DNA of 30,163 nucleotides from a virus. The position numbers and the translations under genes are program-made. The stretch is from IMG/VR virus record IMGVR_UViG_3300025112_000110, positions 1 to 30,163 of that record; one strand, 5' to 3'. This document shows, in pieces, positions 17,754-25,900 of the stretch. The notes beneath the pieces were generated by a model. It saw only the letters and a program-made list of their open reading frames with translations, searched no databases and had not been told where the DNA came from. Each line of letters opens with the position of its first letter. The stretch's first letter is position 1.

Positions 17754-17943
17754 TTTCTTCAATCTCTTTTATTTTTACACCCTTGCTATTTAAATCTTTT
17801 TCTAAAGACATAATTTCATTTTCAACTCTTATCATAGCTTCTGATGTTGATTGAAAAACTTCTAATAGCTCTTGGTAAATTTGTAATCTTTCTACATAAC
17901 GTTCAGCAATTTCTTTTGTGTTATTAGCGTTTAATGAACCCAT
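17746..17943 (-). CDS. Small coiled-coil protein
   Basis: This is a 65-aa protein, almost entirely helical and charged: EIAERYVERLQIYQELLEVF, then EAMIRVENEIMSLEKDLNSK, with a heptad-like hydrophobic pattern. There is no cysteine and no membrane segment. The ATG follows the sigma-factor stop directly (TAAATG) with only a weak GGTAA ribosome-binding sequence, so it probably depends on translational coupling. Its end overlaps the spike-like gene. Small helical proteins at this place might be assembly chaperones for the spike, or sigma-factor partners comparable in role to T4 gp33. Neither is shown by sequence. The gene is real by coding pattern; its function is unknown. Confidence 0.6.
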   Translation of the reverse strand: MGSLNANNTKEIAERYVERLQIYQELLEVFQSTSEAMIRVENEIMSLEKDLNSKGVKIKEIEENA

Positions 17944-18624
17944 TTAATAGTTACCGTAATAATCTTCCTTAAGATCGCAATATACATTTTTTAGTTTATT
18001 CAATGTTCTTGTAATTTTTCTAGATTCTAAACCTGTGCCCTCTTTTATGTACACGTATATTTGTTTCTTTTTATAAATATCCATTGACTTATAATTATGT
18101 AGAAGATTAGATACAATGCTTATAACAGCCTTATCGTCATTGCTAAGATTGACTTTGCTATCCATCAAAGCACTCACGCTTTCTGAAAGTAATTTTATAA
18201 ATTCAATATCTTCTTCAGATTTTTTCTTTACCTTGTATTCATTAATGCTAAGCGTTTGTATCAAACCAATTTGGGCATCTTCATCTATATGAATTTTCTT
18301 TTTTGCAGCATTGGTTCTTTGTATAAACCAATTTTTTACTGTTGTACCAAAAAATGAAAATGATTTTGTACCTCTTTCAGGTTTAAATTTACATATTCTT
18401 TCATAAAGATGAATTAAGAGATCATGCTCTATGTTTTCCTTATCGCCAAGTATTTTGTTAAAATTAAATGTATAGAATATGTTTTCTATCAATTTTTTAA
18501 ATGCATCTTGGATGATGTTTATATAAATATCATGTCTTTCAGTTATACTATCAGATGCTATATAGTCTTTTATAGCTTGTTCTTGGGGCTGAGCCCAATA
18601 CATATTTTTTCTTTGTTTTTCCAT
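17944..18624 (-). CDS. 55: Late-transcription sigma factor, gp55-like
   Basis: This is a 226-aa sigma70-superfamily protein. Residues ~42-107 fit region 2: FKKLIENIFYTFNFNKILG, then NIEHDLLIHLYERICKF, KPERGTKSFSFFG, and TVKNWFIQRTNAAKKK. These supply the core-binding helix and the aromatic/basic -10-binding helix seen in T4 gp55-type factors. A linker (~108-150) and a second helical region (DKAVISIVSNLLHNY, GTGLESRKITRTLNKLK) follow, perhaps a reduced region 4-like part. T4 gp55 ends in a hydrophobic/acidic sliding-clamp-binding tail; here the end is DLKEDYYGNY, acidic and aromatic but different. It redirects host RNA polymerase to late promoters. It lies inside the baseplate cluster, with a possible own promoter and a mini-ORF just upstream. 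Confidence 0.8.
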   Translation of the reverse strand: MEKQRKNMYWAQPQEQAIKDYIASDSITERHDIYINIIQDAFKKLIENIFYTFNFNKILGDKENIEHDLLIHLYERICKFKPERGTKSFSFFGTTVKNWFIQRTNAAKKKIHIDEDAQIGLIQTLSINEYKVKKKSEEDIEFIKLLSESVSALMDSKVNLSNDDKAVISIVSNLLHNYKSMDIYKKKQIYVYIKEGTGLESRKITRTLNKLKNVYCDLKEDYYGNY

Positions 18625-18658
18625 GTAATTCCCTATTTTTTAATGTTTCCTTAATACT

Positions 18659-18664
18659 ATTATA
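18659..18664 (-). promoter_or_regulatory. candidate -10 box before the sigma-factor gene
   Basis: The 59-nt gap between the mini-ORF stop and the sigma ATG contains a perfect TATAAT on the minus strand, about 35 nt before the ATG. About 17 nt further upstream is a weak -35-like TTAAAC (3 of 6 matches). A separate promoter would let the sigma factor be made before late transcription. The box lies in a short palindrome (TATTATAATA), so direction is uncertain. Confidence 0.35.
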
Positions 18665-18683
18665 ATAAAGGGGAAAATTAAGT

Positions 18684-18752
18684 TTAAACTATATGATCAA
18701 ACTTTTTAACACGATAAGTTGCACTATCGAAATATGCCAAAAACCATTTCAT
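18684..18752 (-). CDS. 22-codon mini-ORF between hub and sigma genes
   Basis: The ATG at 18752-18750 opens a short frame MKWFLAYFDSATYRVKKF ending in DHIV and TAA (18686-18684). A GGAG ribosome-binding sequence sits 7 nt upstream, right after the hub gene's stop, as good as those of the known genes. The peptide is aromatic at its start and basic in the middle. It may be a real microprotein or a leader peptide that couples ribosome flow to sigma-factor translation. It could also be chance in AT-rich DNA. I recognise no family. Confidence 0.4.
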   Translation of the reverse strand: MKWFLAYFDSATYRVKKFDHIV

Positions 18753-18767
18753 CACAATTCTCCAGTT

Positions 18768-20777
18768 CTATATAAATAATTCTGAGTTATGTTCTTCATT
18801 AACATGTTTTGAATACAATTGTTTTTTGCTAGTATTGAATGGTTTTTTTAAGCCAGCTTCTATTACTGTTATAAAAGAGTCTTTATTTAATTGTTCAGTT
18901 ACAGTCAATATATTATACACACCTTCTAATTTTTTTATTACACCACGAATACCTATCAAATTATAAGCATTTATTCCAACCGTGCCATGAATGGTTATTG
19001 AAGTTCTTTTTAAATAAAGACCTAATAATTTACCGAATGTATCTGCATCTTTAGATAATGCTCTTAATATCCTTCTGTAATTTCTAGTATCTTGTGATAC
19101 AAGTTTATCAATAACTGAAGGCGCATCTATTGTAACTGCTTTGCCATCTTTTGGTTTTGCTTCTTCAATTATTTTTAATATGTCATCATCTAATCCTTCT
19201 CTTCTAAACGCATCCGCATATTTTCCAGTTGTTAGATCTTCTATAGTGTCATTTAATGGAACAGGTAATTTATAAAGTTCAAAAGCATTTGGGTCTAATT
19301 TAGATGACAAATCCATTGAATAACATAATGAATTAGATACACCAAAATTTATAAACATTGTTGAATCTGCAGACCTATCATTTAAATTGCTTTGTCTCTC
19401 TATTTCTATTTCTAAGCCATCAACATTAACGCTTGGTACAAAAACATGTAAAACTCCATCAACTGTTTTAGTTGACACCTGTACATTTGGTACTGCAACT
19501 ATAGAACTATCAGTAACTGATCTAATCATATCTAAAACAGGTAAATCAGGGGTATCTATGATTAGATCTACTGCAGCCTTATCTAATGGCAATTGAAAAA
19601 CATTGAATAGGCTTTTTGATGCAGTAGTTTTTGAATCCCCTTCTGGATCATAAAATTTTTGATAATATGTAGCTAATGCATTGTTTTGTTCTATATCTTG
19701 ATAAGCAAGACTAACATTAATATTTTCGCCATCTCTTGATACAGCGTCTTTTAATGCCTCTAAAACCCAGCCAAGATGATAATATGTATCTTTACTTTCT
19801 CTTGATGAACCAGTCCTTACTTCTGTTTTAAGTTCTTTTCTCTCCTCATCAGTCATATCATCAATAGTTGTTTGAGAAACTTCGTTTCCATTAGAATCTA
19901 CAGTTATTGTTTCTTGCGTCTTTCTGTCTATAAATACTTGTATCTTAGGTTTTTTTAAATTAGGGTCTTTAGCAATTAGTTTCTCAATTTTTACTGGACG
20001 CACATTTGGATCATTTGAAATTCTTTTTGAATCAGAATTTAATAATTCTGATGGTATTGTTTCAGAATCGAGAAACTGTTTAATTCTTATAGCTACACCA
20101 GAACTTTTAATAAATGTTAATGCTGCATTATTAGGAGTTGAAAATGTAAGTGATGTATCAATATGGCCTTTATCATCAAATGAAAAATCAAATTTATATA
20201 GTTTACATAATTCACCTTTCCAAAAACCATTATTTTTAGATTTAAGATCTATTATATTAGTTCCGAGTGTCTTAAATAGCGGAGGCCCAGTAAACAATCC
20301 AGATTCAGCTGCTGTCCAACCATACATTAAAAGATATACTGAATTTAATGAAATTAGTTGCCCATATGTTGGATCAAGATCAAATATATCTGGATTCATT
20401 ATAGTCATTTTCATGCTATATCTAATGTTAAATGCTTCCTTTGTGCCCCTTGTTATTTCTAATGAATTAATACCTGCTCCACCTTTTTGATTACCGGATT
20501 GTAATTGAGACTCTATCTTACCAATAACTGCACCCTTTATACTAGTATTAGCATTTGTATCGCTAAATACACTTGACCTATTATTTTTAAATTTGAAATC
20601 AAGTAAATCCATTTTATTTTTTTCTGGATCAGTATAGCTTTCTAAGTCATTATTATCAAACAATGCTACTAAATTAACAAATGGCACAAGCTTAGAGAGT
20701 TCTAAACTACTTGAATTTATTCTACTATTCCACCCATGTATTATTTCTTCTTCTACGTTAAAAATTGTTGAAGACAT
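18768..20777 (-). CDS. Baseplate hub protein
   Basis: This is a 669-aa structural protein that I read as the hub. The key segment (~100-165) is GINSLEITRGTKEAFNIRYS, then MTIMNPDIFDLDPTYGQLIS and SVYLLMYGWTAAE, a pattern seen in the gp27-position proteins of large T4-like phages. The middle (~260-330) is charged and probably flexible (IEKLIAKDPNLKKPK, TVDSNGNEVSQTT). The C-terminal ~100 residues (DADTFGKLLGLYLKRTSITI, GTVGINAYNLIGIRGVIKKL, YNILTVTEQLNKDSFITVIE) resemble the closing beta domain of gpD/gp44-type hubs. It follows the LysM-like gene with a TAATG overlap, matching the usual LysM-to-hub order. It would form the ring on which the spike sits. Confidence is moderate since the match is by pattern only. 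Confidence 0.6.
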   Translation of the reverse strand: MSSTIFNVEEEIIHGWNSRINSSSLELSKLVPFVNLVALFDNNDLESYTDPEKNKMDLLDFKFKNNRSSVFSDTNANTSIKGAVIGKIESQLQSGNQKGGAGINSLEITRGTKEAFNIRYSMKMTIMNPDIFDLDPTYGQLISLNSVYLLMYGWTAAESGLFTGPPLFKTLGTNIIDLKSKNNGFWKGELCKLYKFDFSFDDKGHIDTSLTFSTPNNAALTFIKSSGVAIRIKQFLDSETIPSELLNSDSKRISNDPNVRPVKIEKLIAKDPNLKKPKIQVFIDRKTQETITVDSNGNEVSQTTIDDMTDEERKELKTEVRTGSSRESKDTYYHLGWVLEALKDAVSRDGENINVSLAYQDIEQNNALATYYQKFYDPEGDSKTTASKSLFNVFQLPLDKAAVDLIIDTPDLPVLDMIRSVTDSSIVAVPNVQVSTKTVDGVLHVFVPSVNVDGLEIEIERQSNLNDRSADSTMFINFGVSNSLCYSMDLSSKLDPNAFELYKLPVPLNDTIEDLTTGKYADAFRREGLDDDILKIIEEAKPKDGKAVTIDAPSVIDKLVSQDTRNYRRILRALSKDADTFGKLLGLYLKRTSITIHGTVGINAYNLIGIRGVIKKLEGVYNILTVTEQLNKDSFITVIEAGLKKPFNTSKKQLYSKHVNEEHNSELFI

Positions 20778-21100
20778 TATGAATCATCTACCTTTGTTTG
20801 AATATGATTTAAGATATTATTGATGTTGGTTGGTATTCTTAATTTTGTTCCTGGAAGTACTGTAGAACCAAAAGGAAGATGAATATCATTTAATAAGCAT
20901 ATCGCCCACCAGTATCTTCCATCGCCTAAATATTGTGCAGCTAATTGGTCTAATTTTTGTCCATCTTGAAAATTTATAATTACATCATTATTATCATCTA
21001 TTAAATCAACTGCTTTTATAGGTGGAAATGTTTCTAATCTTGGTTTTCTTTTTTTTCTATCTCTTACATTAAGAAATTTTTCGTATCTTGATATGGCCAT
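20777..21100 (-). CDS. 53: LysM-like baseplate protein (gp53/gpX role)
   Basis: This is a 107-aa protein. Residues ~45-90 carry a LysM-like pattern: FQDGQKLDQLAAQYLGDGRY, WWAICLLNDI, and STVLPGTKLRIP. The 'YLGDGRYWW-I---N' core is typical of T4 gp53 and of the LysM tail proteins that couple hub or wedge to the tube. In the baseplate it locks gp25 and gp6 around the hub rather than binding cell wall, although the LysM fold can bind peptidoglycan. The N-terminus is basic (RDRKKRKPR). It is linked by TAATG overlaps to both neighbours, so the three genes are probably translated in a fixed ratio. Confidence 0.72.
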   Translation of the reverse strand: MAISRYEKFLNVRDRKKRKPRLETFPPIKAVDLIDDNNDVIINFQDGQKLDQLAAQYLGDGRYWWAICLLNDIHLPFGSTVLPGTKLRIPTNINNILNHIQTKVDDS

Positions 21101-22911
21101 TATCCTTTCCTTCTAAGAAAGTCAACATAAGATTCAGATTCAGTTCCTTTATCGCCAGATGGTTGAGATATTAATTGACCGCCATCTTCTTTTGTAGTAG
21201 TAACACCTGCTTGAAGGCCCCAATAAAAATCAAAATTCCTATCTGGAAGCGCTGCATGGATAACTTGATAGCTTAGTTGTGCTTGACATGTTACTGGCAT
21301 TCTTACACCCTTTGTTAATTCCCATTTACCACCTGCACCTCCATGATCCCAATTATAAGTAAGGCTCCTAATATAACCAGGAATCCTGCTAAATATATCA
21401 CCAATTGTAAGTCTAAGTAACGGTCCAGTTTTTACTCTATTCACATTAAAATCTGTATCAATATCAAATTGCCCATAACATTGTTGTGCTAACCAATTTG
21501 TTCTTTCATATACATTTTGCAATTCTCTCATTGAATTAGCAAAAATAACAAACTGAATATCTAATGTTCTATCAGTTTCAGAATATGTATAAATCTTTTC
21601 TGTCCTTCCAAAAAAAGACTTAGGTGTCCAGTTTGGTTGAAAACCTTCTTGCATTTGATTTAATGTTGCCTGTAAAAAACAATATTGTTTAAAATCACCA
21701 TCTCCACCCCTATTCTCTGTTTCAAACATAAATGGAAAATATTGATTTTCTGCATGGCCAATAGATTCAATTGCACCAGGAGCATTAGCATCTTCCGAAC
21801 TTAGAAAGTCTAAAAATCGGGCAAAATCTCCGTGGAATTTGTTGAAAACTCCACTGGTGATGTCTTGTGTAAGTGCTTGTTGATTTGAATTTATTACTGC
21901 TGGATTTAATTTATCAGAATTAACATTTATGTTATTTGTAAATCCTCTGTCATGCTTATCAGAATTTAAATATGCTTCATCATCTGAAAATTTAAATGCT
22001 TTTGTACCATATATATCAGGCTCTTGAATTTCTCTAATTGAAGTTCCGCCCATTACGCCTTCTGGAATTGATGGGTCATTTCCAGCATTGTTGTTATTAA
22101 TGTATGTATTTTTAAATGTATCTACATTAGATAAGTTATCTCCTGGTAGTAATAAATTTTGTTGCAACATAATATCTAATGATTCTTTTTTTCTTATTGG
22201 CGTTGGAGGCCTATTAAATGCAGATGAATATGCGGTAGTCAATGCTCTTGATTGAGAATTTGTAGTTAGATAATCTATGAAGTCCCAAAAACCTAATCTA
22301 CCTCTTTCTATCCCAAGTAAAACTTCATCAATGCCAGATGAAAAATAAGATTTCGCTACATTAGCAGGACTACCAAATGCTGGTCCTAAAATTTGCCCTA
22401 AATTAAATGTTAATGCTGCACCGTCTTCTATATTTTCAAAACTTGGTTGATCACCTGGAAACCCTTCAACTTTTGAAAACGCTCTATCATATGTATTTTT
22501 ATCATTAAACTTGGAAACATTAGGATTATTTTCAGGAGAATTTAATCGAGGTGACATTGGGGGCGAAGAATCTGGAGGTCTTGTTATAGTTGCCTCTTTA
22601 CCAGCTACAACTGGACCTGTATTACCCATAACAGAATCTTTGTATATTGATTCTAATAATTTCTTGTTGGCTTTATTCACATTAGATATATAACTTAAAA
22701 ATGATATAAAACCACCACCTTCTGCGAATGCTTTTTTAGACCCTTCTTTCAATTCTTCATGAGAAAGATATTCTGCAAATCCTTTATACGGGCTTGCAGA
22801 AGTATATGTATCAAATTCATTTACGGCAGTAATTAAATTACTTTTATGCTCTTCATAATTTTTGATTATGCTATTTTTCTTTGTATCTAACAATAATCTT
22901 GATGTTCCCAT
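21100..22911 (-). CDS. Tail-tube cap / baseplate hub-associated protein
   Basis: This is a 603-aa protein directly after the tape measure. The N-terminal ~420 residues are variable, Asn/Pro-rich and partly disordered (RPPDSSPPMSPRLNSPENN). The C-terminal region (~430-575) is the conserved part: SFFGRTEKIYTYSETDRTL, DIQFVIFANSMRELQNVYER, LLRLTIGDIFSRIPGYIRSL, GKWELTKGVRMPV, then AQLSYQVIHAALPDRNF. That pattern recurs in large phages at the gp48/gp54 or gpU-like position, where the protein caps the end of the tube on the baseplate and contacts the tape measure. It overlaps the LysM-like gene (TAATG). The role is inferred from position and the C-terminal domain; T4 identity cannot be assigned. 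Confidence 0.55.
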   Translation of the reverse strand: MGTSRLLLDTKKNSIIKNYEEHKSNLITAVNEFDTYTSASPYKGFAEYLSHEELKEGSKKAFAEGGGFISFLSYISNVNKANKKLLESIYKDSVMGNTGPVVAGKEATITRPPDSSPPMSPRLNSPENNPNVSKFNDKNTYDRAFSKVEGFPGDQPSFENIEDGAALTFNLGQILGPAFGSPANVAKSYFSSGIDEVLLGIERGRLGFWDFIDYLTTNSQSRALTTAYSSAFNRPPTPIRKKESLDIMLQQNLLLPGDNLSNVDTFKNTYINNNNAGNDPSIPEGVMGGTSIREIQEPDIYGTKAFKFSDDEAYLNSDKHDRGFTNNINVNSDKLNPAVINSNQQALTQDITSGVFNKFHGDFARFLDFLSSEDANAPGAIESIGHAENQYFPFMFETENRGGDGDFKQYCFLQATLNQMQEGFQPNWTPKSFFGRTEKIYTYSETDRTLDIQFVIFANSMRELQNVYERTNWLAQQCYGQFDIDTDFNVNRVKTGPLLRLTIGDIFSRIPGYIRSLTYNWDHGGAGGKWELTKGVRMPVTCQAQLSYQVIHAALPDRNFDFYWGLQAGVTTTKEDGGQLISQPSGDKGTESESYVDFLRRKG

Positions 22912-22920
22912 TTTTTTCCT

Positions 22921-25900
22921 CTATTGTCTTGACATTTCTTCAAAATTTTCTGCAACAACATCTGATACTTTTCTTCCATCCATATGAACTTCTACTGGAC
23001 GATTTTCAAGCCCGTTAATTGCAGTTCTTAATTGACGTATTTCTCCTAGCAATGCACCATCACCTTGTGTATTAGTTGTAGAATTAAATGAGCTACTTTG
23101 TTGTGGCGTTGCAGCAACTCCTCCACCAGAAAATGCCCTTGCCGATGTCACAACCGCCCCAGGGGTTTCGGCGAATTCTTTAGCACGTTCCATCATACCA
23201 CTAATTCCGCCACCGCCGAATTTGGCTTGGAAAGACGCCCTTCCCTTACTATTACCACCACTACCCCTGCTTGCCATAATTTCTTGTGATTTTTGTAATG
23301 ATTCAGCTGGACTTCTTCTTCTATCAGCTTTTTCTTCCGCACCTTTCATATCATAGAATGAAAAACCGTCTTTGGTTCCTGGTGCTTTTTCTTTTCCGAA
23401 TATTTGCATATTTAATGCTTTTATTTCATCCTTTGGAATTTTATCACCAGGCTTACCACCACTAGCATACAGTTGCTCTAAGATTGCAGGGTGCCATGCA
23501 GATTCTATTTTTGCACCTTTCCCAAATGACAGCACCTTCCCAATTGCTTTACTGGCAGCTCCAAGACCTAACATCTTACCCATGCCTTTTAATTTACCCA
23601 TTGCTTTACCGGCAGCTCCAAACATTTTACCAACTCCCGGAATCTTTTTGGCAAGCCCCATAGCCCCGCCTTTTAAGAGTCCCATTGCTTGCCCAGCAAC
23701 GCCCATTACTTTTTTCATCCCTGGTATTTTGCCCAATACTTTAGCACCCAATTTATCAAGCATATCTCCTACAACTGGTATACTACGAAATGTATTGATC
23801 ATCGGGCCGATTCCAGGAATAGCATTTATTGCCATTCCAACTGGATCAGTAAACTTGCCTGCCCATTTACCCATCATTTTTCCAATACCGGTATTCCCCA
23901 GCATTTTACTTATTCCACCTTTTTTGAATAGATTTCCAACACCACCCAAGGCACCACCTTCTCTAAACATTCCACCAACACCACCCAATGCACCACCTTC
24001 TGCGAATGCACCTGTAATACTTTTCTTAAAATTATCAGCTTTTTCTTTTAATGCTTCTCTAAACCCTGCGGGGCGAGCCTGCCCTGTAGCGTCGGCTTCC
24101 ATCGCATCGGGAACGCCATCACCATCGGTATCCACACCTGGGACATCAGCAACCATGGTATCAAGTGAACTCCTAAATTCTGGCATTGATTCATCTAGTG
24201 GCAAGTTAGCCATGTCTGAAACTGATGGTTTATTTAACTCGTAGCCCGCAAATTCAGCTTCCATTTCTGGAGTCCATTTTGGCAATATTTCTTCTTCATG
24301 AACTATTTTAGGTAAATGATCAACGCTTGGTATATCAACTGTTGGCTTATTCATCGCAGCAAATTCAGCTTCCATTTCTGGAGTCCATTTTGGCAATATT
24401 TCTTCTTCGTGAGCTATTTTAGGTAAATGATCAATGCTTGGTATATCAACTGTTGGTTTATTCATCGCAGCAAATTCAGCTTCCATTTCTGGAGTCCATT
24501 TTGGCACTATTTCTTCTTCATGAACTATTTCAGGTAAATGATCAATGCTTGGTACCTGAACTAGTTCAGGTATATCTGCCCATGGGTCATCTGGCATATC
24601 TTCATCTGGTGGAACTGTAATATTAACTGTTGGTCTGCTGCCATCTGATGGAACTGTAACATCACTATCGCGAAGATATTCTTCGTAATCTGTTGCAGAT
24701 GCAGGACTCCTATCATTTGAAACTAACCTTCTTAAAAATCCACCTTTGTCTTCAGATCTAGCAAATCTATTTATTACACCTTCTGAACCAACAGATTGAG
24801 CTAAAGCACCTTGCCAACCACCTCTTGCATAGGCTCGACCCATTCCACCAAAGTTTTTTGCAATTGCTGTATCACCAAAAGCGCCACCTTCACCCAATAT
24901 TCCACCTTCACCAAATACATTACCTGCCAAACCTCTGAATCCACCCTTTTTATACGCCTGATATGCATTAGCACCTTGACCAAATGCACCACCAGCACCT
25001 TTGAAATGTTCATCCAATACATTTGCTAATAAATTTATAGTATCATTGCTATTAATACTTTTGATATAATCACCAACACCTCCTATAAATCCTTGCGTGC
25101 CTGATCTAAATTCTTTTACACCACGAGCAAATTTTTCACTATTTTCTTGTTCTCTTTGCCATACTTTTCTTTCATCCTTCTTAAGCTCTTCCCTATATTG
25201 ATTTGCAGCTGTCATCATTGCTTGTTGTCTTGCTCTTCTTGTAACAGGATCACCTGCAGCAGAAGTAGTTCCAACATCTGATGCAACACCAGCAGCTGCA
25301 GCAGCACCACCTCTCATGTTTAATGGAATTACAAATCCACCACGTGCAAATTTTAATGGGCCAGATCCAGGATTGCCATCCATTTTTCTGCCATTTAATG
25401 GAAGTACTAATTCAGGGCCAGCTTCACCAATGATTGCTTTAGTAGGCTTAGTAATTAATCCACCTCTAAACTTAGGTTTTGTATTACTCTTCTTCAAAGT
25501 TTCTATTGCCTCAGAAAATTTAACAAAAAAGTCGTTTTCCATGAGCTTTTTTTCAAGGTTATCGTAACCCCGCGGGTCAATGCCCAATTTTTTGGCCCAT
25601 GTTGATCTATTATCATTATACATAGAACCAGTTTGCCTAATTCTTTGTTCTTCTTCTTCTGCAGCTTGCCTAATTCTTTGTTCTTCTTTCTTCTTAAACT
25701 TTTCCCTGATGTTATCACCAAAGGAGGTATCTTGCTCAAACAAACTGTCTACATCAAACTCTATTTGCCATCCCTTTATAACCTTCGCCCACTGCTCCGG
25801 GCTCATTTTGCCAGCGCCGCCTGGCTTGCTCGATGGTTCATCTGGTATATGTTCATCTGGTGGAACTGTAATATTAACTGTTGGTCTGCTGCCATCTGAT

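Noticed and set aside
17754-17762. TTG start for the spike-like gene
   Set aside because: The purine-rich site is too close to TTG but well placed for the ATG three codons later.
18771-18778. TATAAATA on the plus strand
   Set aside because: It points away from all genes and is made by the last codons of the hub gene; no plus-strand gene follows.
23372-24244. 290-codon open frame on the plus strand
   Set aside because: It lies wholly inside the tape-measure gene, opposite Gly/Met/Lys-rich codons that leave few stops on the other strand. Its low-complexity Pro/Ile/Ala translation has no family resemblance.
24251-24583. Possible CRISPR array
   Set aside because: The units are contiguous coding repeats without spacers and keep the tape-measure frame.
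24801-25022. 73-codon minus-strand ORF in another frame of the tape measure
   Set aside because: It is an overlapping shadow in a repetitive Gly-rich stretch with no ribosome-binding site of note.
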